54,990 nt of DNA from DATLMR01 sp035634255 (GTDB lineage Bacteria; Acidobacteriota; Blastocatellia; UBA7656). The stretch lies in NCBI GenBank assembly GCA_035634255.1, contig DASQDI010000110.1, positions 1 through 54,990 of the forward strand, given 5' to 3'. Shown piece by piece: positions 7,786 through 16,826 of the stretch. The notes under the pieces are model-generated. The model worked only from the letters and a program-made list of their open reading frames with translations. It did no database searches and was not told the origin of the DNA. Position 1 is the first letter of the stretch, and the number at the start of each line of letters is the position of its first letter. Position numbers and translations under genes: made by a program.

Positions 7786-9816
7786 ATGAACTCAGTTATC
7801 GGAATACTTGGAAAATGTAGCCGCGGGGTAGCGACCCTTTCCCTGGTCGCCCTGCTGGGGGCTTCGCTTCCGCTTCCGGCCTTTGCGCAGGAAGGAGTCG
7901 TCGCGAAGAGCCAGCAGCCCAAGCCCCCGGAGACTCCGCCGCAGCCGAGGAAAGACCCTCCGAGGACCGACCCCCAGAGGTCGCGCGAGCAGCAGGAAGA
8001 ACAGGGGGAGGTTCGCCCCGGCCGGCCGACCGAGCGCGAGCAGCGCAACGTCCCGGCTCCGGGCCAGACGCCTCCGGGACCGACTCAGCCTGCGGCTCCG
8101 GGGCAGACGACTCCCGGCACCGACACACCGAGCACGCAAAATCCCATCACTCAGCCGCTCGCCCTGTCGCCCGAAGTCACGCGCGCCCGCGTAGGCGTCG
8201 ACATCAATCAGGTCGCCCTCATGCCGCTTCAGGACGCCATCGCGATGGCCTTGCAGAACAACCTCGACATCGAAGCGTCGAGGCAGGGGGTGCAGGTGGC
8301 GCAGTACAGCCTCTATGCGTCCCGCGGCATCTACGACGTGCTCTCAAGCGCCGACATTCGGTACGGGAGCCAGACCTTCCCCGTAGCCTCGATCTTCGCG
8401 GGCGGCGACGCGAGTTCCGCCGTCACCAACAAGAATTTCATTTACAACTTCGCGACGACCAAGAATATCGAAAGCACCGGGGGCTTCTTCGACCTGACTT
8501 TCGACAACACGCGCAGGACGACCAGCGCCACTTCATCGACTCTCACGACGCAATACAACCCCACGGTGAATTTCGTCTTCACGCAGCCGTTGATGCGGAA
8601 CTTCAGGATCGATCAGAACCGCCGCACCATACAGGTGCTTCAGCGCGCGCTCGACCGCTCCGACAGCGAGTTCCGCCAGCGCGTGATCGAGATCATCAGC
8701 TCCGTGCAGAGGGCCTACTGGGACCTCGTCTTCGCGATCCGCAACGAGCAGATCGCGCGCGACTCGGTGGAGTTGACCCGCACCCAGCTTGAGAACAACC
8801 AGAAGATGGTCGAGGCGGGGACGCTCGCGCCCATAGAGTTGAGGTCGACGGAGGCCGCGCTCGAAAGCCGCAAGGAGCAGGTCATCATCGCCCTGCAATC
8901 GATCACGACCGCCGAGAACCAGTTGAAGGGCCTGCTGCTCAAAGACCCGGCCGACAAGCTCTGGTACTCGACCATTGTCCCGGCGGACGAGCCGAGGTTC
9001 GGCCAGATCGCCTTCAACCTCGAAGAGTCCAGCGCGCTCGCGCTCAGGAACCGGCCCGAGCTTGAGCAGGTGCGCCTCGAAGCGCAGCAGAAGGAGATCG
9101 ACATCAAGTTCTTCGAGAATCAGACGAAGCCCCAGGTCGACCTCGTCGGCAACTACGGGTCGACGGGCCTCGCCGGCACGCCTTCCGACCTGATTCGCGG
9201 TGGCAATCCCGGAGGGTTCGATGATGTCACCCAGGGGCTAATCACGAATCTGAACAGGGCCCTGAGAGACCTCGGCCGCCAGACTTTCAACCCGATCCCG
9301 CCTCCGGCGACTCCGGCGGCCACGGTCCCGAACAGGTTCAACGGAGGGTATTTCCAATCGCTCCGCGGGCTGTTCAGCAACGACTTCAGGACGTGGGAAG
9401 TGGGCGTCCGACTGAGCTTCCCTTGGCGCAACCGCACGGCGGAAGGCAACCTCGGCCGCGCCCTCGCGGAATCCAGGCAGATAGACGCCCGGCAGCGCCA
9501 GCTCGTGCAGAATATTCAGATAGAAGTTCGCAACGCTTTGCAGTCGGTCGAGGCGACCAAGCAGAGGTTCGAAGCGGCCCAGGCGAACCGCATCGCCGCG
9601 GAGGCCCAGTACAAGGGTGAGGTCGAGAGGTTCCGCGCGGGCCTTTCCACCAACTTCTTCGTACTGGAGCGGCAGAACGATCTTTCAGTGGCGAGAGGCA
9701 ACGAGATTCGCGCTTTGACCGATTACAACAAGGCGCTCGCGGACCTTCAGAGGGCGACGGGCATGACCCTCATCAACAACAACGTGCAGGTCACGGCTCT
9801 CGCTCCGCAGAAGTAG
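7786..9816 (+). CDS. TolC-family outer membrane efflux protein
   Basis: 676 aa from ATG 7786; the open frame continues upstream to 7714, but MNSVIG at 7786 begins a good signal peptide (ending AFAQ) and has a GAGAGG ribosome binding site. Residues about 30-120 form a Pro/Gln/Arg-rich low-complexity linker, unusual for TolC. Two OEP repeats follow, with coiled-coil helices. The protein should form the outer membrane channel for the DevCAB-like exporter encoded just upstream. A clear intrinsic terminator follows. Confidence 0.9.
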   Translation: MNSVIGILGKCSRGVATLSLVALLGASLPLPAFAQEGVVAKSQQPKPPETPPQPRKDPPRTDPQRSREQQEEQGEVRPGRPTEREQRNVPAPGQTPPGPTQPAAPGQTTPGTDTPSTQNPITQPLALSPEVTRARVGVDINQVALMPLQDAIAMALQNNLDIEASRQGVQVAQYSLYASRGIYDVLSSADIRYGSQTFPVASIFAGGDASSAVTNKNFIYNFATTKNIESTGGFFDLTFDNTRRTTSATSSTLTTQYNPTVNFVFTQPLMRNFRIDQNRRTIQVLQRALDRSDSEFRQRVIEIISSVQRAYWDLVFAIRNEQIARDSVELTRTQLENNQKMVEAGTLAPIELRSTEAALESRKEQVIIALQSITTAENQLKGLLLKDPADKLWYSTIVPADEPRFGQIAFNLEESSALALRNRPELEQVRLEAQQKEIDIKFFENQTKPQVDLVGNYGSTGLAGTPSDLIRGGNPGGFDDVTQGLITNLNRALRDLGRQTFNPIPPPATPAATVPNRFNGGYFQSLRGLFSNDFRTWEVGVRLSFPWRNRTAEGNLGRALAESRQIDARQRQLVQNIQIEVRNALQSVEATKQRFEAAQANRIAAEAQYKGEVERFRAGLSTNFFVLERQNDLSVARGNEIRALTDYNKALADLQRATGMTLINNNVQVTALAPQK

Positions 9817-9849
9817 ACTCTATCCCCCCATCTCCTTACTGCTCTGTGA

Positions 9850-9883
9850 GGGCGGCTCAAAAGAGCCGCCCTTTTATTATTTC
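9850..9883 (+). terminator. Intrinsic terminator after TolC
   Basis: Perfect 9-bp stem GGGCGGCTC/GAGCCGCCC (9850-9858, 9863-9871), AAAA loop, then TTTTATTATTT. A textbook Rho-independent terminator. Confidence 0.92.
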
Positions 9884-9898
9884 CGCGGCAAGCGGCAC

Positions 9899-9931
9899 GC
9901 GCACCTCAGCCTGCCATGGCCTGAGGTGCGC
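9899..9931. other. Perfect 11-bp hairpin between convergent genes
   Basis: GCGCACCTCAG (9899-9909) pairs fully with CTGAGGTGCGC (9921-9931) around an 11-nt loop. It sits 46 bp past the end of the PilZ gene and may stop or protect that minus-strand transcript; no T-run follows. Confidence 0.5.
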
Positions 9932-9976
9932 GCTATGAATCGGTTTAAGTGGAAAAGACTGGGCGGCGGAAGAGGT

Positions 9977-10291
9977 TCAGCCCACGAGACTGCTGATCTG
10001 CTCGCGGTCGGCCGACGAGAGCCGGTTGAAATCGACCCCGAAGCCTTCGGTAAATTTGTGATAACTTACCACGCCTCTTGCGCTAACGTGATGACCATTG
10101 GGTAGGCGAAATTGCAGGCTGACGTCCGAGCCCGTTACCGCCGGCACATAACTCTCGATGAAAGCGCCGCGCGGAGTCAGCTCAAGAATTCTGCAATCGC
10201 GCCCGCTCCCGTTGACTTCGCATCTGGCCCGCAGGAATTGCTGTAAGACTCTCTCACTGTTCGTCCCTGGGCACACACCAACAGCACTCAT
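9977..10291 (-). CDS. PilZ-like domain protein
   Basis: 104 aa, one domain only. The order basic stretch (FLRARCEV, about 19-26), ILELTPRGAFIES (about 36-48), then three to four beta strands matches PilZ domains, which bind cyclic di-GMP. The second motif, normally (D/N)xSxxG, reads ELTPRG here, and the RxxxR motif is imperfect, so nucleotide binding is not certain. Single-domain PilZ proteins act as adaptors for motility, polysaccharide or transcription control. Ribosome binding site AAAGGAG and a good promoter (10351-10379) precede it. Confidence 0.75.
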   Translation of the reverse strand: MSAVGVCPGTNSERVLQQFLRARCEVNGSGRDCRILELTPRGAFIESYVPAVTGSDVSLQFRLPNGHHVSARGVVSYHKFTEGFGVDFNRLSSADREQISSLVG

Positions 10292-10350
10292 ACCGTCTCT
10301 CCTTTATTCTTCTCCCACTCTACACTTTGTCGGGCTTTTAAAAGCTATAC

Positions 10351-10379
10351 AGGATACACCAGACTTCTCGCGGAGACAA
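10351..10379 (-). promoter_or_regulatory. Promoter of the PilZ gene
   Basis: Read on the minus strand: TTGTCT (10379-10374), 17-bp spacer, TATCCT (10356-10351). The leader to the ATG at 10291 would be about 55 nt. Confidence 0.55.
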
Positions 10380-10415
10380 GACAAAGGTTTATTAAACGGC
10401 GTATTCCGGCATTAT

Positions 10416-10649
10416 TTATTTCTTGTTCCGTTCCGAGTTCGCCGCCTGGTGCGCTATCTCAAGCTCGCTGTCCTCGTAAGCCGACTGCTCGGCCACCTCC
10501 TCCACCGAAACGCCGGAAGGGCGCAGCTTCCCGTCGCCTTCCTTGCGCTCGTTCATTCCGGGCTGCTCCATCTCTTTCACGTTCATCGTGTCGTCGGACG
10601 ATGACGTCGTTATATGTTTATCATCTCCTGGGTGCGTCTTTGCCCTCAT
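10416..10649 (-). CDS. Small charged protein of unknown function
   Basis: 77 aa from the ATG at 10649, which has GAAGGGAAG as ribosome binding site; the longer open frame upstream has poor coding character. The protein is hydrophilic, with many Asp, Glu, Ser and Lys residues, no Cys, no hydrophobic segment, and a helical C-terminal half (VEEVAEQSAYEDSELEIAHQ). It looks at least partly disordered. No family recognised. It is upstream of the PilZ gene on the same strand but separated by its own promoter. Confidence 0.6.
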   Translation of the reverse strand: MRAKTHPGDDKHITTSSSDDTMNVKEMEQPGMNERKEGDGKLRPSGVSVEEVAEQSAYEDSELEIAHQAANSERNKK

Positions 10650-10921
10650 ACTTCCCTTCTCCCGATCTTTAGATTTATCAAATTGATTCAAGGTGCAAGG
10701 TCCGTGCCATCCGGGGCCGCCTCTCCGCCGGGTCCTCGGGCGAATATCGAGACGGATGTATGGTAACGCGCCATCCGTTAAACGCTTTTTATACGCTGCT
10801 GGCGAAGCGCTTCCGCCTTTCCCGCCCGGAGGCCGGGTTTGCGCGCTCACCCCCGGAACATTACACTCTTTTTTAGTATCCGGGCGGCAGGAGAGTCGAT
10901 CTGAATTACCTTGCATTCGCA

Positions 10922-12094
10922 TTGTGGGCCGTCGCCTTCGTGTGGCTTCTGGCCCTCGCATACAACCTTGTCAGCATCAGGACGGGGCCGAGGCTTACCC
11001 GAAATGGCTCGAGGGCCGGAGGCGCGGCCGATGCGCCTCTGGTGTCGGTGCTCGTGCCCGCCCGGAATGAGGCGGGCAGGATACTGGCCGAGTCGGTCCG
11101 CTCGATGCTCGCGCAGGATTATCCCAGGTTCGAAGTCATAGCCGTTGACGACCGCTCCAGCGATTCAACCCTCGAAATCCTCAGGGAGATTGCGCGGGAA
11201 GACGCGCGTTTAACCGTGATTCGAGGCGAGCCGCTTCCGGCAGGGTGGATCGGGAAGCCGTGGGCTATGGAACAGGCCCGGCGCGCGTCCGGCGGCGAGT
11301 GGCTACTGGCCACGGACGCCGACATGACCTTCGACGCTTCGGCGCTGAGGCTCGCCATGAATCTGGCCCTGAGTGAAGGGTACGACGCTCTGACACTCGC
11401 CCCCAACATCACTTCGAGCAGTTTCTGGGGGAGGCTCGTCATGCCGATAGCCGGGTGGCTCATCCTGTTACTTTACCCGGTCTGGAAGGTGAACGACCCC
11501 AGGTCAGACGTGGCGCTCGGCATCGGCGGGTTCCTGCTGATGAGGCGCGCGGCGCACGATCACGTGGGAGGCTATGAGGCCATTCGCGCGGACGTGACGG
11601 ACGACCTTAGCACCGCCCGCCTGCTGAAGCGCGCGGGTTTCAGACTGCACCTCGCCGCCGCGCCGGATTTGATTTCGACCCCGATGTATTCGAACCTGCG
11701 CGAGCTGTTCGAGGGGTTCGGGAAGAATGCCTTCGTGGGCTCGGGCGGGAGCGCCCTGCGCGCCATAGCCGGGGCGGTCGGCGTCGTCTCATTCACGACG
11801 GCGCCCCTGCTGATCGCCCTGGTCGCGACGGCGATCTGGTTGATCGACCCGCGGGCGGTCGCTCTTCTCCCGGTAGCGCTCGCGGGATTCGCCGCGTACC
11901 TGGCTCTGGTGGCCTCTTTCGTGCCGCTCTACCTTGAAACGAAGCTCCCGCCCGGTTACGCCTTCCTGAGCTTTCTCGGCCACGGCCTGATGGCCCTCAT
12001 CCTGCTGAGTTCGACATGGCGAGTGCTGACGGGCCGGGGGGTCGTGTGGAAATCGCGGAACCTCTACGCCCCGGCCGCGGACGCGGAAGAATGA
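10922..12094 (+). CDS. Family 2 glycosyltransferase, membrane-bound
   Basis: 390 aa from TTG 10922. N-terminal membrane segment, then a GT-A domain: VSVLVPARNE (about 42-51), the UDP-sugar Asp in VDDRSSDS (about 76-83), the metal motif ATDADM (about 131-136) and the acceptor-site TDDLSTARLLKRAG. Two to three C-terminal membrane helices (about 280-310, 318-338, 345-365) follow. The layout is that of hopanoid/carotenoid or lipid glycosyltransferases. The start is uncertain: an AGGAG (10889-10893) lies 7 nt before an in-frame CTG at 10901, which would add seven hydrophobic residues that extend the first helix. Confidence 0.87.
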   Translation: MWAVAFVWLLALAYNLVSIRTGPRLTRNGSRAGGAADAPLVSVLVPARNEAGRILAESVRSMLAQDYPRFEVIAVDDRSSDSTLEILREIAREDARLTVIRGEPLPAGWIGKPWAMEQARRASGGEWLLATDADMTFDASALRLAMNLALSEGYDALTLAPNITSSSFWGRLVMPIAGWLILLLYPVWKVNDPRSDVALGIGGFLLMRRAAHDHVGGYEAIRADVTDDLSTARLLKRAGFRLHLAAAPDLISTPMYSNLRELFEGFGKNAFVGSGGSALRAIAGAVGVVSFTTAPLLIALVATAIWLIDPRAVALLPVALAGFAAYLALVASFVPLYLETKLPPGYAFLSFLGHGLMALILLSSTWRVLTGRGVVWKSRNLYAPAADAEE

Positions 12095-12130
12095 GGCGGA
12101 ATACTCTGTCGCGCGGGCGCGGCGGTGAGG

Positions 12131-12136
12131 TATAAT
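12131..12136 (+). promoter_or_regulatory. -10 box of the deformylase gene
   Basis: A perfect TATAAT 37 bp before the ATG at 12173. No clear -35 box is seen in the GC-rich sequence before it. It rules out the longer open frame from 12125 as the translated start. Confidence 0.5.
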
Positions 12137-12172
12137 CTGCCCCTCACATTCTCAAAGGACAGGACGATCATC

Positions 12173-12685
12173 ATGGCTTCGCGTGAGATTCTTCAACTCG
12201 GCAATCCGACCCTTCTTGAGAAATCTCTACCCATCTCCGACCGTTCTTCGAGCCGCGTCCGCGAGCTGGCCCGCGACCTGAGCGACACCCTCGCGAGCTT
12301 CCGCGAGGCGACGGGCTACGGTCGGGGCATCGCCGCGCCGCAGATAGGAGCGCTCAGGCGCATGATCTTCATCCGCATGGCTACCAATGGCTTTGACGGA
12401 CCTCTGATCAACCCCGAGATCATCTGGGCGAGCGGCGAAAGGTTCGAGCTGTGGGACGACTGCTTCAGCTTCCCCGATTTAATGGTGCGCGTCTCCAGAG
12501 CGCAGAGCGTCCGGGTCAGGTACGAAGATGAGCGGGGCGCGAGCCAGCTGATCGAGGCCGAGGGGGATTTTTCGGAGCTGTTGCAGCATGAGATCGATCA
12601 CCTCGACGGCATCCTCGCAGTGCAGAGGGCGGTGTCGCCTTCGGCATTCGCCACCCGCTCCGAATGGCTGCGGCAGAAGAGATAG
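12173..12685 (+). CDS. def: Peptide deformylase, divergent
   Basis: 170 aa from ATG 12173. Deformylases remove the formyl group from the initiator Met of new proteins using Fe or Zn. Motif 1 (GRGIAAPQIG, about 50-59) and motif 3 (HEIDHLDG, about 138-145, with the two His ligands and catalytic Glu) are intact. Motif 2, normally EGCLS, reads DDCFS: the Cys ligand is kept but Glu-Gly and Leu are changed. It is not next to fmt, which is the common partner of the housekeeping def. I read it as a second, specialised or auxiliary deformylase, still likely to bind metal. Confidence 0.82.
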   Translation: MASREILQLGNPTLLEKSLPISDRSSSRVRELARDLSDTLASFREATGYGRGIAAPQIGALRRMIFIRMATNGFDGPLINPEIIWASGERFELWDDCFSFPDLMVRVSRAQSVRVRYEDERGASQLIEAEGDFSELLQHEIDHLDGILAVQRAVSPSAFATRSEWLRQKR

Positions 12686-12929
12686 AGAGCCCCTACCTCC
12701 AATATTCCAGACTTTTGCCCGAGCCCGCGAGTCTATAGAGTCGGGATCAACACGGGCCGACTCGCGGACGGGCGAAACAGGCGCAACAGACCGGGCGCGA
12801 CGGGGCCGGCTTTTCGTCAGCAAAGGCCGGGATCGATCAGGCGACTTCAACAGAGATCGGCAGCGAATGGGACGAGGCTAACGCCGGGTCAGGCACGCCC
12901 CGAGGCGGGCCGAAGGAGGAGAGCGACAT

Positions 12930-14366
12930 ATGGCGACTTTGAATTTCGATGAGGCGGCTCACCTGCTCAGGAGGATGGGATTTGCCGGGCCTCCCGAAGA
13001 GATCGAAGCTCTGGTGCCGCGAGGGCGCGAGGGCGCGGTCGACCACCTGCTCAACTACAACCAGATCGACAACAAGCCTCTGGACGACCTGCTGGCCGCC
13101 AGCTTCGATTTCTCCGACCCGCGAGACAATCAGAAGTTCAACCAGGCGGAGATACGGCGGTGGTGGTTCACGAGGATGGTCCACTCGCGCCGCCAGTTCG
13201 AAGAGAAGATGACCCTCTTCTGGCACAACCATTTTGCCACCGCGCTCTCCAAGGTCGAGGAGCGGCTGATGTTCGTCCAGAACCTTACCCTGCGCGCCAG
13301 CGCCCTCGACCGCTTCGACTCCCTCCTGCTCAAAGTCTCGCGGGACCCGGCCATGCTCGTCTGGCTGGACGGAGTCACCAACATATTAGGCAGCCCGAAC
13401 GAGAACTGGGCGCGCGAGCTTCAGGAGCTCTTCACGATGGGCATCAACGACGTGGTCACGGGCCAGCCGAATTACACCGAGGACGACGTGAAAGAGATCG
13501 CCCGCGCGTTCACGGGGGGCAAGTTCCGCGTGGTGAGGGGCAGCGAGGACCGGTTCAACCTCGAATTCTTCGTCGCCGCCAACCAGCACGACAACGGGGC
13601 GAAGACGATCTACGGGCAGACGGCCCAGTTCGATTGGGAGGACGTGATCGAGATCGTGTGCGCGAGGCGGGCGACCGCGCGGCACCTCGTGAAAGAGATA
13701 TTCGAGTTCTTCGTCTACCCGCTAACTTCGAGCCCGGCGGACAAGGCGACCATCGAGAAATTCGCGGACGTGTACGAGGACGAGGACCATTCGATAAAAG
13801 AGCTGATGCGCGCCATCTTCGTCTCCGACGAGTTCTTCGGCGGCCGCGCGCGGTTCGGGCTGATCAAGCAGCCGGCGGAGCTTGTCGTCGGGGCCGTGAG
13901 GATGCTCGGCGGCCAGTACTCTCCGGGGACGTTCGACCGGCGCGGTGCCTCGAACGTCCTTTACCAGTCGGCCCGCGTGATGGGGCAGGACATCTTCAAC
14001 CCTCCCGACGTGAACGGGTGGGACCTGCACCTGGGGTGGATAAACACCGCGACGGTCCTCGACCGCTTCAACTTCTCGAATAATTTCGTGAACAACCGCA
14101 GGACGGATCAGCCGGGGGCGTACGTGACCAACGAGCAGCTGGGCAAGTACACGAAGCCCACGGCCAAGAAGACCGTCAAGAAGTTCCTCTCGGTGCTCGG
14201 CCCGCTCAAGGTCACGGGCAACGCGGTGCCTACCCTGAAGGACTACCTCTTGAAAGACAACCAGGGCAACAAAACCGAGTTCGTGGTGAACGATCAGACC
14301 GTCGATTCGAAGATCCGCGGGCTCGCCCATCAGATCATGTGCCTGCCGGAGTTCCAACTGAATTAG
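12930..14366 (+). CDS. DUF1800 family protein
   Basis: 478 aa. The family is recognised from the AAHLLRRMGFAG start, WWFTRMVHSRRQFEEKM, FWHNHFAT and NWARELQELFTMG motifs, all conserved in DUF1800. No signal peptide is visible at this start. DUF1800 genes almost always lie next to a DUF1501 gene, as here, with 10 bp between the stop and the next start. The function of the pair is not known; an exported complex acting on polymers or in surface assembly has been suggested by context only. Ribosome binding site GGAGGAGAG. Confidence 0.92.
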   Translation: MATLNFDEAAHLLRRMGFAGPPEEIEALVPRGREGAVDHLLNYNQIDNKPLDDLLAASFDFSDPRDNQKFNQAEIRRWWFTRMVHSRRQFEEKMTLFWHNHFATALSKVEERLMFVQNLTLRASALDRFDSLLLKVSRDPAMLVWLDGVTNILGSPNENWARELQELFTMGINDVVTGQPNYTEDDVKEIARAFTGGKFRVVRGSEDRFNLEFFVAANQHDNGAKTIYGQTAQFDWEDVIEIVCARRATARHLVKEIFEFFVYPLTSSPADKATIEKFADVYEDEDHSIKELMRAIFVSDEFFGGRARFGLIKQPAELVVGAVRMLGGQYSPGTFDRRGASNVLYQSARVMGQDIFNPPDVNGWDLHLGWINTATVLDRFNFSNNFVNNRRTDQPGAYVTNEQLGKYTKPTAKKTVKKFLSVLGPLKVTGNAVPTLKDYLLKDNQGNKTEFVVNDQTVDSKIRGLAHQIMCLPEFQLN

Positions 14367-14376
14367 GAGGAGAGCG

Positions 14377-15675
14377 ATGCCGACAACAAGAAGAGAATTC
14401 ATCAAGCGCGGGGCGGGGATGGTCACCCTCAGTCTCGTCATGCCGAAAATATGGCTTTCCGGCGCGCGGGCTCAGAGTAACTCCACGCGCAGGATATTCG
14501 TGGTCATTCAGCTCAACGGCGGCAACGACGGGCTCAACACCCTCATACCCTACACCGATCCGAACTACTCCAGCCTGCGGCCCGGCCTCTCCTTCCGCGA
14601 CTCGGACCTGAAAGACGATCAGGGCCGGTCCACCATCATCTCGAATCAGTTCGGGCTCCACCCCTCGCTCGGGGAGATCAAGGACCTGTTCGACGCGGGC
14701 AAGGTCGCGATAGTTAACGGGGTGGGGTACCCTTCGCCCAACCTCTCGCACTTCCTCTCGAAAGACATCTGGGCCACGGCCAACCTGAACGGGGGCGCGG
14801 GCAATGGGTGGCTCGGCAAGTACGCGGACCAGTCGCTCTCGGGGCAATCGGACCTGTCGGCGGTCAACATCGGGGGGGCCCTGCCGAAAGCCTTCTTCGC
14901 CGACAGGGTCGTCGTGCCCAGCATCTCCAACTTCGCGAATTACACGTTCCAGACCGACCCGAGGAATCAGGGCGACCGGAACAACCAGATCGCCGCGTTC
15001 AACGCGACCAACGGCAGGACGTTCCCGCAGGGAAGCTTCCTGAGCGCGCTCGCCGGCACGGGGGTCGACGCCCTCGCGGGCGCTCAGGAGGTGTCCACGG
15101 CCGTCGCCGGATACACCTCCCCGGTCGCGTACCCGACGGGCGCGGGCCAGCGCGGCAACCAGCTCGCGAATGCGCTGAAGATGGCCGCCCAGCTCATCAC
15201 CACTATCCCGGAGGCGAACCTGCTCTACGTCGAGTTCGGCGGCTTCGACAATCACGCCCGGCAGATCGGCTCGGACGCCGAGCCCTCGAACAAACTCATC
15301 GGCGATCATGCGATCCTCCTCAATGATTTCTCGGAAGCGGTGAAGGCGTTTTACGACGACATGGCCGCGCACGGGCTGTCGGACAACGTGGTAATAATGG
15401 AGTGGTCGGAGTTCGGCCGCCGGCCGCAGGAGAATGCCTCGTTCGGGACCGACCACGGGACAACGTCGCAGATGTTCGTCATAGGCAACCCGGTCCGCGG
15501 GGGGCTCTACGGGGAGCAGCCCTCGCTATCCCCTCTCGACCTTGACCGGGCCGGGAACATGGTCTTCAACGTCGATTTCAGGGCGGTCTATGCTACTATT
15601 CTCGACAAGTGGCTCGGGGCCGATTCTCGGACCGTGCTCGGCGGCAGCTTTGAAGACGTGGGATTCCTTGGGTAA
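14377..15675 (+). CDS. DUF1501 family protein, Tat-exported
   Basis: 432 aa. Twin-arginine signal TRREFIKRG at residues 3-11 followed by a hydrophobic stretch. The mature domain belongs to the alkaline-phosphatase-like/sulfatase superfamily: LNGGNDGLNTL (about 46-56), the FGGFDNHA metal-site-like motif and EFGRRPQEN plus GTDHGT near 345-370 are typical of DUF1501. Its Tat signal implies folding, perhaps with metal, before export. It is the middle gene of a three-gene operon with DUF1800 and the CxxCH protein. Confidence 0.93.
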   Translation: MPTTRREFIKRGAGMVTLSLVMPKIWLSGARAQSNSTRRIFVVIQLNGGNDGLNTLIPYTDPNYSSLRPGLSFRDSDLKDDQGRSTIISNQFGLHPSLGEIKDLFDAGKVAIVNGVGYPSPNLSHFLSKDIWATANLNGGAGNGWLGKYADQSLSGQSDLSAVNIGGALPKAFFADRVVVPSISNFANYTFQTDPRNQGDRNNQIAAFNATNGRTFPQGSFLSALAGTGVDALAGAQEVSTAVAGYTSPVAYPTGAGQRGNQLANALKMAAQLITTIPEANLLYVEFGGFDNHARQIGSDAEPSNKLIGDHAILLNDFSEAVKAFYDDMAAHGLSDNVVIMEWSEFGRRPQENASFGTDHGTTSQMFVIGNPVRGGLYGEQPSLSPLDLDRAGNMVFNVDFRAVYATILDKWLGADSRTVLGGSFEDVGFLG

Positions 15676-15686
15676 GGGACGAGCTC

Positions 15687-16826
15687 ATGCGCATCTTCAG
15701 TGTGAGGCATAAGATTCGGGCTCTGGTAATCCTGTCGGTGATAACGGCCGCGGCATACGCCAGCGTCATGGGGCCGGAGCCCCGCTACACCGGAGCGCCC
15801 GGAGACCTGGGCAATTGCACCACCTGCCATGACGACAGCACCGCCAACACCGGGAGCGGTAGCGTAAGCCTCGGCAGCACACCCTCCGTCTACGAGCCGG
15901 GGAAGAAGTACCGCCTCACGGTGACGGTCCGCCAGAGTAACAGGCAGCGTTACGGCTTCCAGTTGACGGCCATCGATAGGAGCGGAAATCGCGCGGGGAC
16001 GTTCCAGCCCGTGGGCCCCGACACTCAGATGAACCCGCTCGCGGGCGCGGGGGGCAGGCAGTACGTCCAGCACAGGCAGTCGGGGACGCTTCCGAACGGC
16101 AACAACCAGCGGACGTGGCAAGTGGACTGGACGGCCCCCGACGGTGACATAGGCTTCGTCCGCTTTTACGTGGCCGGGAACGCGGCGAACGGCAGCGGCG
16201 ACAACCGCGGCGATTTCATCTACACCGCCAATTCGCTCTCGGAGTCCGAGACCACCGCGGTCAACGTCGATCTGACTTCAGACCTGACGGGGATGAACCT
16301 TCAGCCGGGCTCGACTTTCCCGATAACATGGACCGCGACGAACCCGTCGAACGTGGACAGTTTCGAGCTCCGATACTCGACCGACGACGGAATGACCTTC
16401 CCGATCTCCAACCTGATCGCGACACTCACCGACGGGGAAGCGACCGGCTTCGAGTGGGCCGTGCCGGACAAGCAGACCACTCAGGGGCGGGTCCGCCTCA
16501 AGGTGACGACCGAATCCAACGCCATCCCCATCGAGATCGTGAGCGCGCGTTTTTCTATCAGCGGCTCGGGCGGCGGGACTCTGCCCGTTATAATGGGAGT
16601 GAGGATCAAGGGCAAGAAGCTCTTCATCGACGGAGAAAATTTCCAGATGGGGGCCAAGGTCTGGCTTAACGATGTAAGCCAGAAGACCAATAACGAGGCC
16701 GATTTTTCACACATGCTCCGCTGCAAGAAGTCCGGCAACCTGCTGGTATCCGGCGTCCCGGCCCTGTTGAAAGTCGTCAACCCCGACGGCTCGGAGTCGG
16801 CGGTCTTCGAATACACAAGGCCATAA
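15687..16826 (+). CDS. Secreted CxxCH 'choice-of-anchor' protein with C-terminal TIG-like domain
   Basis: 379 aa. A signal peptide or anchor covers about residues 10-26. CTTCH (44-48) is a single c-type heme motif inside the sequence YTGAPGD-GNC typical of choice-of-anchor V/Reelin-like domains. A beta-sandwich follows (about 60-185), then a Kre9/KNH-like Ig domain (about 198-290, with TWTATNP and the YSTDDGMTF pattern), then an IPT/TIG-like domain (about 300-379). The stop of DUF1501 is 12 bp upstream, so it should be co-transcribed. I infer a cell-surface partner of the DUF1800/DUF1501 pair; whether heme is bound is untested. Confidence 0.8.
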   Translation: MRIFSVRHKIRALVILSVITAAAYASVMGPEPRYTGAPGDLGNCTTCHDDSTANTGSGSVSLGSTPSVYEPGKKYRLTVTVRQSNRQRYGFQLTAIDRSGNRAGTFQPVGPDTQMNPLAGAGGRQYVQHRQSGTLPNGNNQRTWQVDWTAPDGDIGFVRFYVAGNAANGSGDNRGDFIYTANSLSESETTAVNVDLTSDLTGMNLQPGSTFPITWTATNPSNVDSFELRYSTDDGMTFPISNLIATLTDGEATGFEWAVPDKQTTQGRVRLKVTTESNAIPIEIVSARFSISGSGGGTLPVIMGVRIKGKKLFIDGENFQMGAKVWLNDVSQKTNNEADFSHMLRCKKSGNLLVSGVPALLKVVNPDGSESAVFEYTRP

